Shown here piece after piece: positions 7,013-14,455 of a stretch of 43,844 nucleotides of DNA. The position numbers were made by a program, and so were the translations under genes. A model generated the notes under the pieces. It was given only the letters and a program-made list of their open reading frames with translations, had not been told where the DNA came from and did not search any database. Location of the stretch: NCBI GenBank assembly GCA_036389795.1, contig DASVWD010000230.1, positions 1-43,844 on the forward strand, given 5' to 3'. Numbering within the stretch: the stretch's first letter is position 1; every line of letters starts with the position of its first letter. This stretch comes from Longimicrobium sp. (GTDB taxonomy: Bacteria > Gemmatimonadota > Gemmatimonadetes > Longimicrobiales > Longimicrobiaceae).

Positions 7013-9511
7013 GTGAAGCCGTCTTTCTCCGTTTTCCCCGTCCTCGCGACGCTCGTCGTCCTGATCGCTCTCCTTCCCCTGCCGGCGGCGGGGCAGGCGG
7101 GCGTGGTGTCGGGCACCATCGTCGACGCGGAGAGCGCGGCGCCGCTGGCCGACGCGTCGGTCACGCTGGAGCCGCGCGATGCCGGGGCGCTCCCGGCGGG
7201 CGGCCGGGCGGGCGAGGGGCCGCTGCGCGCCGCGCGCACCGGGCGCACCGACGCGGCCGGGCGCTACTACTTCGGCGCCGTGGCCGAGGGCGAGTACCGG
7301 CTGCTGGTGCGGCGCATCGGCTACCGCCCCGCCACGGTGGAGATCGCGCTGCGCGGCCCCGCCGAGTCGCGCCTGTCGGTGGGGCTCACCGTGCAGCCGG
7401 TGGCGCTGGAGCCCGTGCGCGCCGGCGCCCCGGCCCGCGCGGCCAACCCGTACGCGGGCGGCGGGGGCGGCGCGGAGGGCGCCGGCGCGCGCCGGGTGGA
7501 GGTGGAGCGGATGCGGCAGCGCGAGCACCTGGCGCCCGATGTGCGCGCCGTCACCCGCGCCGACGTGGAGGAGGGGGTCACCCTGGCCGAGACCGACCTC
7601 TTCCGCGCCCTGCAGCGCCTTCCCGGCGTGGGCGCGCGCGACGACTACAGCGCCGAGCTCCTCACCCGCGGCGCGCCGTGGGACCACACGCGCGTCTACT
7701 GGGACGGCGTGCCGCTCTACCACCCCGTGCACACGCTGGGGATCTTCTCGGGGGTGAACGCCGACGCGGTGGGCGGCGTCTTCCTCCACCCCGGCGCGCA
7801 GCCCGTCTCCTCGGGCGGCGGCGCGGCGGCCACGCTCGACGTGCGCTCGCGCCGCGGGGGAACCGCGGGTGCGCGCGCCGGCTCGGCCGAGTTGTCGATG
7901 GCGTCGCTGCGCGTGGCGGCCGACGGGGAGACGGACGACGGGCGGCACGCGTGGATGCTGGCGGCGCGGCAGAGCCACGTGGCCTGGCTCACCCGGCGGA
8001 TGGAGGACCGCACCCGCGACAAGGACTTCTGGGCCACCAGCCGCTTCGCCGACGTGGCGGGGCGCTACGACCTGCGCCTGGGCGGCGGCGGCGCCCTGGA
8101 GGCGAGCGCGCTCTGGCAGCGCGACGTGGTGAGCGACGGCCCCGACGGCGACTGGCTGGGCGGCACCCGCCCGCGCTGGGGGAGCCTGGCCGCCCGCGCG
8201 ACCCTGCGCGCGCCGCTCGGCCCCTGGCGCGCCGAGCTGGCGGCCGGGACCAGCCGCTTCGACGCCGACGTGCGCGAGCGCGAGGACGCGGCCCGGCTGC
8301 GGGGGACGCTGCTGTCGTGGCCCACCCTGTTCAGCTCGGGGAGCCGGGTGCGCCACCTGGCGCTGGAGGGGCGCCTGGAGCCGCCGGCGGCGGGGGCCCA
8401 GCCGCCGGTGTGGCGCGCGGGCGCGGGGGCGGTGCGGCAGTCGGTGGCGTTCCACGGCCCGCCCGCCTACCCGCTGGACCTGTCGCTCCCGCCCGCCACG
8501 GTGCGGCTGGAGGAGGCGCTCGCGTACGGCTTCGCGTGGGCCGAGGGGCGCTGGGACGCCCCCGGCGCCCGGCTGGGGGTGGAGGCGGGGGTGCGGGTGG
8601 AGGGGGGCGAGCCCGTCCGCGGCGGCGGCGCGCTGCGCTGGGCCCCGCGGGCGGCCGTGCGGCTGCGCGCAGGTGCGGGGCTCACCTTCTCGGCGGCGGC
8701 GGGGCGGAGCTGGCAGTACGTGCAGGCGGGCCCGCAGCTCGGCGAGCAGGCCGTCACCCAGCACCTGTGGATGCTGGCGGGCGACTCGGTCCCGGCGCTC
8801 GTCTCCGACGTGGCCACGGTGGGCGCCGAGGCGTGGCTGGGAGGCGCGTGGCTGGCCTCGGTGGCGGCGTACGAGCGGCGCTCGGCGGGGCTTACGGTGA
8901 CCGACCCGCGCCCGGGCGAGGTGGTGGGGCGCCCGCTCTACGCCGAGGGGAGCCTGCGGGCGGAAGGGGTGGAGCTCTCGGTGCGCCGGCTGGCGGGGCG
9001 GTGGACGGGCTCGGCCTCGTACTCGTGGGGCGTCTCCACGACGCGGGCGGCGGGGCTCGAGTACGCGGGCGAGGGCGACCAGCGCCACGCGCTGGACCTG
9101 GCGGTGCGCGGGCGGCTGGGCGGCGGCTGGAAGGCCGGGGCGGCGTTCACGGCGGCGTCGGGGCCCGCCTTCACCCGCTTCTACGGCGGGAGCGCGCACT
9201 GCGTGGAGAGCGGGCGCTGCACGTGGGCGGAACTGCCGCGGGCGGGCGAGCCGGGGACGCTCCGGGCGCCGGCGTACGCCTCGCTGGACCTGGACGCGGA
9301 GTGGAGCCGCGACTTCGGCGGCTGGCGGCTGGCGGCGTTCCTCCAGGTGCACAACGCGCTCGCCCGCAGCAATCCCGCGCGCTACAACCACAGCGTGCAC
9401 TACGCGCGCTGCGGGGTGGGCGTCCCCGACCCGGCGGGCGGGTGCGTGGACGACGTGTGGAGCCGGGGGCTTCCCCTGCTCCCGGTGCTGGGGCTGCGCG
9501 CGGCGTTCTAG
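7013..9511 (+). CDS. TonB-dependent outer-membrane receptor with carboxypeptidase-regulatory-like domain
   Basis: About 832 residues if GTG 7013 is the start; this gives a clean signal peptide (MKPSFSVFPVLATLVVLIAL, ending PAAGQA). An upstream ATG at 6881 stays in frame but reads through a low-complexity intergenic repeat. Residues about 28-125 form a carboxypeptidase-regulatory-like beta domain (VSGTIVDAESAAPLADASV, AGRYYFGAVAEGEYRLLVRR). A plug domain follows (ALQRLPGVGARDDYSAELLTRG, VYWDGVPLYHP), then a long beta-barrel of alternating Gly/Trp/Tyr strands ending in PVLGLRAAF with a C-terminal Phe. The class imports chelated metals or oligomers using TonB energy; the ligand is not evident. 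It is followed after 3 bases by an ECF sigma gene, suggesting co-regulation. Confidence 0.9.
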   Translation: MKPSFSVFPVLATLVVLIALLPLPAAGQAGVVSGTIVDAESAAPLADASVTLEPRDAGALPAGGRAGEGPLRAARTGRTDAAGRYYFGAVAEGEYRLLVRRIGYRPATVEIALRGPAESRLSVGLTVQPVALEPVRAGAPARAANPYAGGGGGAEGAGARRVEVERMRQREHLAPDVRAVTRADVEEGVTLAETDLFRALQRLPGVGARDDYSAELLTRGAPWDHTRVYWDGVPLYHPVHTLGIFSGVNADAVGGVFLHPGAQPVSSGGGAAATLDVRSRRGGTAGARAGSAELSMASLRVAADGETDDGRHAWMLAARQSHVAWLTRRMEDRTRDKDFWATSRFADVAGRYDLRLGGGGALEASALWQRDVVSDGPDGDWLGGTRPRWGSLAARATLRAPLGPWRAELAAGTSRFDADVREREDAARLRGTLLSWPTLFSSGSRVRHLALEGRLEPPAAGAQPPVWRAGAGAVRQSVAFHGPPAYPLDLSLPPATVRLEEALAYGFAWAEGRWDAPGARLGVEAGVRVEGGEPVRGGGALRWAPRAAVRLRAGAGLTFSAAAGRSWQYVQAGPQLGEQAVTQHLWMLAGDSVPALVSDVATVGAEAWLGGAWLASVAAYERRSAGLTVTDPRPGEVVGRPLYAEGSLRAEGVELSVRRLAGRWTGSASYSWGVSTTRAAGLEYAGEGDQRHALDLAVRGRLGGGWKAGAAFTAASGPAFTRFYGGSAHCVESGRCTWAELPRAGEPGTLRAPAYASLDLDAEWSRDFGGWRLAAFLQVHNALARSNPARYNHSVHYARCGVGVPDPAGGCVDDVWSRGLPLLPVLGLRAAF

Positions 9512-9514
9512 CGG

Positions 9515-10009
9515 ATGGACGCCGGCCGCCTGTTCGCGGAGCACCACGCCTCGCTCTTCCGCTACCTGTCGCGACTCACGGGCGACCCCGACCTGGCGGA
9601 GGACGCGGCGCAGGAGGCGTTCGCGCGGCTGGTGGAGCGGCCGCCCCCGGCCGAGCACGCGCGGGCGTGGCTCTTCCGGGTGGGGACCAACGCGGCGCGG
9701 ATGTCGGCGCGCACGGGGACCAGGCGGCGGCGCCTGCTGGAGGCGGCTCCCGGGCGGGCGCCGGTGGGAGATGCGCCGAGGGCCCCCGACGACGCGGCGG
9801 AGCTGGCGGAGCTGAGGGACCGGGTGCGGCGCGCGCTGGGCGCGCTCCCCGAGCGCGACCGGGTGGTGCTGCTGATGCGCGAGGAGGGGTTCACGCACCG
9901 CGAGATCGCCGCGGCGGTGGGGACCACCACGGGGTCGGTGGGGACGATGGTGGCGCGGGCGCTGGCCCGGCTCGCGCCCGTGCTGCGACTGGACGAGGAG
10001 GAGCCATGA
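9515..10009 (+). CDS. ECF-type RNA polymerase sigma factor
   Basis: 164 residues. Region 2 starts at FAEHHASLFRYLSRLTGDPD and includes LAEDAAQEAFARLV, the -10-binding helix. Region 4 is LPERDRVVLLMREEGFTHRE followed by IAAAVGTTTGSVGTMVARAL, the -35-reading HTH. The gene starts 3 bases after the TonB receptor stop and overlaps the anti-sigma start by ATGA, so all three are probably one transcript. The arrangement receptor - sigma - anti-sigma recalls cell-surface signalling systems, but the receptor lacks the usual N-terminal signalling domain and the order is unlike FecIR-FecA, so the sigma may respond to something else. Confidence 0.92.
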   Translation: MDAGRLFAEHHASLFRYLSRLTGDPDLAEDAAQEAFARLVERPPPAEHARAWLFRVGTNAARMSARTGTRRRRLLEAAPGRAPVGDAPRAPDDAAELAELRDRVRRALGALPERDRVVLLMREEGFTHREIAAAVGTTTGSVGTMVARALARLAPVLRLDEEEP

Positions 10010-10776
10010 CGGCCGCACCGCTGACCGGCGCCCACCCCGACGACGGGGTGCTGCTGCGCCTGCTGGACGGCGAGGAGGACGCGCCCGGCGCCGGGGAGCA
10101 CGTGGCTGCCTGCGCCGCCTGCCGCGAGCGCCTGGACGCGCTGCGCCGCCGGGGCGCCCGCCTGGCCGCCGTCCTGGCGCGCGCCGATTTCCCCGTGCCG
10201 GACTCCGCCCCCGCGGTTCCTTCCCCGGACGCGAGGGTGATCCCGCTGCGGCGCCCCGAGCGGTCCGCGGCGATGCGGCCGTGGCTGCGCGCGGCGGCGG
10301 TCGTGGCGCTGCTCCTGGGGATCGGGGTGCTGGCGACGCCGGCGCGGGCGCGGGTGGCGGCGTGGGTCTCGGAGCGCTGGGGCGAGGTGTTCGGGCGCCA
10401 GGCCGGGGCCCCGGCGCCGGCGCCGCCGTCCGCGCCCGCTCCCGCCCCGGCGGCGGCGCCCGCCGCGGCGAGCGTGCGCTTCGTGCCGGCGGGGAGCACC
10501 TTCACGGTGGAGGTGGAGCACGCGCAGGGGGCGGGCGGGCTCACGCTGGTGCGGGTGGCAGGTGAGAACGCCACCGCCGAGGTGGCGGCCGGCGAGGCCG
10601 AGCTCCTCGTGCTCCCCGCGGGGCTCCGCATCCGCAATGCGGCGGGCTCGGCGGCGGAGTACCGGGTGGGCGTCCCGGCCGGCGTGCGGCGCGTGACCGT
10701 TCGGGTGGCGGGAGGAAGGACGACGACGGTCGAGGCGTCGCGGATCGGCGCGGAGGGGAGGCGGATCGGGCTGTAG
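10006..10776 (+). CDS. Anti-sigma factor (zinc-finger type), single-pass membrane
   Basis: 256 residues, start overlapping the sigma stop as ATGA (translational coupling). HVAACAACRE (about 32-41) is the HxxxCxxC zinc motif of ZAS-domain anti-sigma factors. One transmembrane helix follows at about 88-106 (WLRAAAVVALLLGIGVLATP). A proline/alanine-rich tether (APAPAPPSAPAPAPAAAP) precedes a beta-rich periplasmic domain of about 100 residues. The protein is expected to hold the 9515 sigma factor at the inner membrane until a periplasmic signal releases it. The periplasmic domain is not from a family I recognise. Confidence 0.88.
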   Translation: MTAAPLTGAHPDDGVLLRLLDGEEDAPGAGEHVAACAACRERLDALRRRGARLAAVLARADFPVPDSAPAVPSPDARVIPLRRPERSAAMRPWLRAAAVVALLLGIGVLATPARARVAAWVSERWGEVFGRQAGAPAPAPPSAPAPAPAAAPAAASVRFVPAGSTFTVEVEHAQGAGGLTLVRVAGENATAEVAAGEAELLVLPAGLRIRNAAGSAAEYRVGVPAGVRRVTVRVAGGRTTTVEASRIGAEGRRIGL

Positions 10777-10798
10777 CGGACGAGAGTCCCGCGAGCCC

Positions 10799-10833
10799 GG
10801 AGCCCGCTCCCCGACCGGCCGGGGGCGGGCTCC
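10799..10833 (+). terminator. Hairpin after the receptor-sigma-anti-sigma operon
   Basis: GGAGCCCGC and GCGGGCTCC arms with a C/G-rich interior loop, about 25 bases past the anti-sigma stop. Only short T content follows (CGTTTGTG), so it is a plausible but weak intrinsic terminator. Confidence 0.5.
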
Positions 10834-10907
10834 TCCGCGTTTGTGCGTCCCGGCGATGCATGCCAGGTTGTCGCGACCGCGCCGTCTCCGATCGGCGCGA
10901 GGTGTTC

Positions 10908-11012
10908 CGTAGGGGCGAGCCTGCGAGTCCGAAGACGGCCGGCCCCGGCGCGAGAGGCCGCCTCCGGCGCAGGTGCCTGCACCTGCCGGGCGAGGCAGGC
11001 CTTGCCCCTACG
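10908..11012. repeat. Dispersed repeat family A, copy 2
   Basis: About 105 bp with the same CGTAGGGGCGAG left end and CTTGCCCCTACGG right end as the copy at 3879-3982, sharing the internal GCGAGTCCGAA and GGCCCCGGCGC blocks while the middle diverges. Terminal inverted repeats suggest a small non-autonomous element or a structured RNA. Confidence 0.8.
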
Positions 11013-11036
11013 GTTGTTCAGGTCCGCCAGGGACCC

Positions 11037-11180
11037 GCGTGAGGGATGCGCGCCCGGAGGGCCGGGACCGTGGCGGCCGGGCAGTTTCGGCCGACGCGGG
11101 CCCGGCGCGGTTGGGCAGCGTCGTTTGCTGCCTTACCGCGCGCGCAGCCCGGCCCGGAGCGCAGCGGAGGGACACGCCCG
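11037..11180 (+). repeat. Dispersed repeat family B, copy 1
   Basis: Begins GCGTGAGGGATGCGCGCC and ends GGAGGGACACGCCC. Copies of the same ~145-bp unit lie at 28245-28391 (inverted) and 36193-36340 (direct). The ends and the block CCCGGCGCGGTTGGGCA are best conserved; the middle varies. It is followed immediately by AGTGCGAAG 8-mer repeats that run up to the hen1 ribosome site. Confidence 0.85.
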
Positions 11181-11238
11181 AAACCGCAGTGCGAAGTCCT
11201 GAGTGCGAAGTGCGAAGTGCCGACGACGAGAGAGGAAG

Positions 11239-12660
11239 ATGCTGCTGACCATCCGCACCACGCACCGTCCGGCGACGGACCTGGGCTACCTGCTGGGGAA
11301 GAACCCGGCGCGCGCGCAGAGCTTCGAGCTGGCGTTCGGGCACGCGCACGTCTTCTACCCGGAGGCGACGGACGAGGCGTGCACGGCGGCGCTGCTGCTG
11401 GACGTGGATCCCATCGGCCTGGTGCGCGGGCGCGGCTCAGGCGAGGGCGCGATCGACCAGTACGTGAACGACCGGCCGTACGTGGCGTCGTCCTTCCTGT
11501 CGGTGGCGATCTCGCGCGTGCTGAGGAGCGCGCTGGCGGGGACGAGCCGCGAGCGGCCGGAACTGGCCCAGGCGCCGATCCCGCTGGAGGCGAAGATCGC
11601 CGTGCTCCCCTGCCGCGGGGGCGAGGACTTCCTGCGGCGCCTGTTCGAGCCGCTGGGCTACACCGTCCGCGCCGAGCCGCACCCGCTGGACGAGGGCCAG
11701 CCGGAGTGGGGCGGGAGCCGCTACTCCACGGTGACGCTCTCGGGCGTGGCGCGGCTGTGCGACCTGCTGGCGCACGTGTACGTGCTGGTGCCGGTGCTCG
11801 ACGGGCGGAAGCACTACTTCGTGGGCGACGACGAGGTGGCCAAGCTGCTGCGCCACGGCGAGGGGTGGCTGGCCGCGCACCCGGAGCGCGAGGCGATCGC
11901 CCGGCGCTACCTGAAGCACCGGCACTCGCTGGTGCGCGAGGCCATCGCCCGGCTGGTGGAGCAGGCGGAGCCGGACGACGGGGAGGAGGCTCCGGAGGCG
12001 GCGCGCGACGCGGAGGAGGCCGTCGTCGAGCGCACGCTGAGCCTCAACGAGCAGCGGCTGGCGGCGGTGCTGGCGGCGCTCCAGGCGAGCGGCGCCCGGC
12101 GCGTGCTGGACCTGGGGTGCGGCGAGGGCCGCCTGCTGCGCATGCTGCTGGGCGACCCGCGGTTCGCCCAGGTGGTGGGGGTGGACGTGTCGCACCGGGC
12201 GCTGGAGATCGCGGCGGACCGGCTGCGGCTGGACCGGCTGCCGGAGCGGGCGCGCGAGCGCGTGAAGCTGCTGCACGGCTCGCTCATGTACCGCGACCGG
12301 CGGCTGGAGGGCTTCGACGCGGCGGCCGTGGTGGAGGTCGTCGAGCACCTGGACCCGCCGCGGCTGGCGGCGTTCGAGCGCGTGCTGTGGGAGCGGGCGC
12401 GGCCGGGCACGATCGTGCTCACCACGCCCAACGCCGAGTACAACGTGCGCTGGCCCTCGCTCCCGGCGGGGAAGTTCCGCCACCGCGACCACCGCTTCGA
12501 GTGGACGCGCTCCGAGCTCCGGGCGTGGGCCGAGGGCGTGGCGGGCCGCTTCGGCTACGCGGTGCGCTTCCTCCCCGTGGGTCCCGACGACCCGGAGGTG
12601 GGCCCGCCCACGCAGATGGCGGTCTTCACCCGGGGCGACGGGGGAGGGACGGACGGATGA
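11239..12660 (+). CDS. hen1: 3'-terminal RNA ribose 2'-O-methyltransferase Hen1
   Basis: 473 residues. Bacterial Hen1 methylates the 2'-OH of the 3' end of broken RNA before Pnkp reseals it, so the repaired RNA resists the same ribotoxin cut. The N-terminal ~240 residues match the Hen1 N-terminal (Pnkp ligase-activating) domain. The SAM site is VLDLGCGEGRLL (289-300). The metal site shows ExxEH (Glu366, Glu369, His370) with a downstream His418 in RHRDHRF, the arrangement known for bacterial Hen1. Start ATG 11239 follows AGAGGAAG. The stop overlaps the HEAT gene start as ATGA, and pnkp lies 1.8 kb downstream, giving a full repair locus. Confidence 0.95.
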   Translation: MLLTIRTTHRPATDLGYLLGKNPARAQSFELAFGHAHVFYPEATDEACTAALLLDVDPIGLVRGRGSGEGAIDQYVNDRPYVASSFLSVAISRVLRSALAGTSRERPELAQAPIPLEAKIAVLPCRGGEDFLRRLFEPLGYTVRAEPHPLDEGQPEWGGSRYSTVTLSGVARLCDLLAHVYVLVPVLDGRKHYFVGDDEVAKLLRHGEGWLAAHPEREAIARRYLKHRHSLVREAIARLVEQAEPDDGEEAPEAARDAEEAVVERTLSLNEQRLAAVLAALQASGARRVLDLGCGEGRLLRMLLGDPRFAQVVGVDVSHRALEIAADRLRLDRLPERARERVKLLHGSLMYRDRRLEGFDAAAVVEVVEHLDPPRLAAFERVLWERARPGTIVLTTPNAEYNVRWPSLPAGKFRHRDHRFEWTRSELRAWAEGVAGRFGYAVRFLPVGPDDPEVGPPTQMAVFTRGDGGGTDG

Positions 12661-14288
12661 GCTTCGGCGCGTGGGTGGAGGGGCTGCGGCGCTGGGTTCG
12701 CGACGTGGTCGAGGCGCCGCCGGCACCGCCGGCGCCTCGGGACGTCGTGGTGAAGGGGGAGCCCGTGGACTGGTTCACGCCGGCTCCGGCCGGGGACCGG
12801 GCGCTCGGCCTCGTCGACCTGCTGGAGGGGGCCGGGCCGGGCGCAGGAGCGGGCGCGGCGGCGGCGGCGTGGGAGATCCGCGCCACGCTCGCCACGCTCC
12901 CCCGCCGCGAGCTGGCGCGGGTGGACGAGGAGGTGCGCCGCGCGCTCCGCCACTGGCCGCGCGACCGGCTGGACTGGCTCACGCGGCCCGCCTGGGTCCG
13001 GTGGGAGTACCCCACCGCGGCGGCGCCGTGGGTGCTGGGGCTGATCAGCTTCCACCCGTCCGGCTTCACGCGCGAGGTCGCCGTGCGGCGGCTGGCGGAG
13101 CTCACGGGCGGAGACGAGCTCCCCTTCCTGCTGCTGCGCGCGAACGACTGGGTGGAGCCGGTGCGCCGCCACGCGGCAGGGGCCGTGCGGGCGCGCCTGG
13201 TGCCGGAGAACGCCGCGCTCTTAGTCCGCGAGCTGCCGCTGGTGCTGCGGCTGCGGGAGAGCGGGCGCGGCGGCCACGCCCCGCTGGTCGAGGCCGTGCT
13301 GGCGCTGCTCGGGACGCCGGACGCGCGCCCCGCCCTCCTCGCCGGGCTGGATTCCGGCGACGCGCCGGTGCGGCGCGCCTGCTTCCAGGTGCTCGCCGGG
13401 GCGGGGGAGGGGCTGCGCGAGGTGGTGCAGCTGGGGCTGCGGAGCGCGGACCCGGTGGTGCGGCGGCGGGCGGCGTGCGAGGCGCCGCGGCTGGACGACG
13501 CGGCGCTCGCGGAGCTCGTCCCGGCGATGATGCGCGACGGCTCGGCCGCGGTCCGCCTGGAGGCGGCGCTGCTGGCGCGGCGGATCGGGGCCGACGGAGA
13601 GCGGTGGCTGCGCGAGGCCGCCTTCGACCGCAACGCCACGGTGCGCGCGGCCGGGCGGGCGGCCCTGTCGCCCGGCAGCCCGAAGGACTTCGCCGGGGAG
13701 TACCGCGCGGTGCTGGAGTCGGTCGGCGGCCCGCGGGTGGGCGCCCTCCTGGGCCTGGGCGAGACGGGGGGCGGGCTGCGGGACGCGGTGCTGGTCGCGG
13801 GCTTCCGGGGGGACTGGATCACCCGCGTGCGCGAGGCGGCGGTGGAGGCCCTGGCGCGGCTGGAGCGCGCCGACCTCGTCTCGCTGCTGGCGCCGCTGCT
13901 GGGGGACCCGAGCCGGCGCGTGTCGCGGGCGGCGCGGGTGGCGCTGGAGCGGCACGCTGCGGCGGTGGACGAGGGCCTGCTGGCCGAGCTCTTCGCGGCG
14001 GACCGCCCGGCGCACGTCCGCTGCAGCGCTCTGGCCCTGCTGGCGCGCCGGACCAAGTGGGAGGCGCTCCCCTGGATCCTGCGCGCCCTGGCCGACGCCG
14101 ACCCGGCGGTGGCCGCCGACGCCCGCGCCTGGCTCGGCCGCTGGCGCGCGCGCTTCAACCGCTCGTTCGTGGCGCCCGCGCCCGACCAGCTCGCGCGCGC
14201 CGCCGCCGCCCTGCGCGACGCCGGCGGCAGCGTGGACGGCGAGACGAGAGACTGGCTGCGGACGGTGCTCCCCGGGGACACGGCTTGA
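12657..14288 (+). CDS. HEAT-repeat protein coupled to hen1
   Basis: 543 residues, start overlapping the hen1 stop (ATGA). After a ~60-residue Pro/Gly/Ala-rich N-terminal part, residues about 115-500 consist of consecutive helical pairs typical of HEAT/PBS-lyase-like repeats (for example LRSADPVVRRRAACEAPRLD, DPSRRVSRAARVALERHAAA, DADPAVAADARAWLGRW). Such arrays bind proteins or nucleic acid and rarely catalyse. No catalytic motif is present. Its tight coupling to hen1 and position just before pnkp suggest a scaffold or RNA-end recognition role in RNA repair. This is inference: the canonical bacterial cassette consists of Pnkp and Hen1. It could also be a regulator unrelated to repair. Confidence 0.85.
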   Translation: MSFGAWVEGLRRWVRDVVEAPPAPPAPRDVVVKGEPVDWFTPAPAGDRALGLVDLLEGAGPGAGAGAAAAAWEIRATLATLPRRELARVDEEVRRALRHWPRDRLDWLTRPAWVRWEYPTAAAPWVLGLISFHPSGFTREVAVRRLAELTGGDELPFLLLRANDWVEPVRRHAAGAVRARLVPENAALLVRELPLVLRLRESGRGGHAPLVEAVLALLGTPDARPALLAGLDSGDAPVRRACFQVLAGAGEGLREVVQLGLRSADPVVRRRAACEAPRLDDAALAELVPAMMRDGSAAVRLEAALLARRIGADGERWLREAAFDRNATVRAAGRAALSPGSPKDFAGEYRAVLESVGGPRVGALLGLGETGGGLRDAVLVAGFRGDWITRVREAAVEALARLERADLVSLLAPLLGDPSRRVSRAARVALERHAAAVDEGLLAELFAADRPAHVRCSALALLARRTKWEALPWILRALADADPAVAADARAWLGRWRARFNRSFVAPAPDQLARAAAALRDAGGSVDGETRDWLRTVLPGDTA

Positions 14289-14361
14289 CGCTCCGCGGCC
14301 CGCGCCCGGAGCAACCGCGCGAGGCCGCCATCCGCGCCGACCCTTTCCCTCGCGCCGAAGG

Positions 14362-14410
14362 AGCCTGCGAAGGCAGGCTTTTCGCCGTTGTTGCTGCGCC
14401 TTCAGGCGCC
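14362..14410 (+). terminator. Double-hairpin terminator cassette (family F, copy 1)
   Basis: First hairpin AGCCTGC (14362-14368) / GCAGGCT (14373-14379) runs into TTTT. A second hairpin GCGCC-TTCA-GGCGC follows at 14396-14409. The same two-hairpin cassette, with the same connecting TTTTCGCCGTTGT, occurs at 39461-39508. It would terminate hen1-HEAT transcription, leaving pnkp to start from its own promoter or by read-through. Confidence 0.7.
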
Positions 14411-14455
14411 CTCGAGCAGCCGGAAGCCCGAGATGAATCGAATCTCGACCGATAG

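Noticed and set aside
6938-10018. 1026-residue open frame on the minus strand
   Set aside because: Composed of Arg/His/Pro/Ala runs; it is the antisense shadow of the TonB receptor and sigma genes in very GC-rich DNA.
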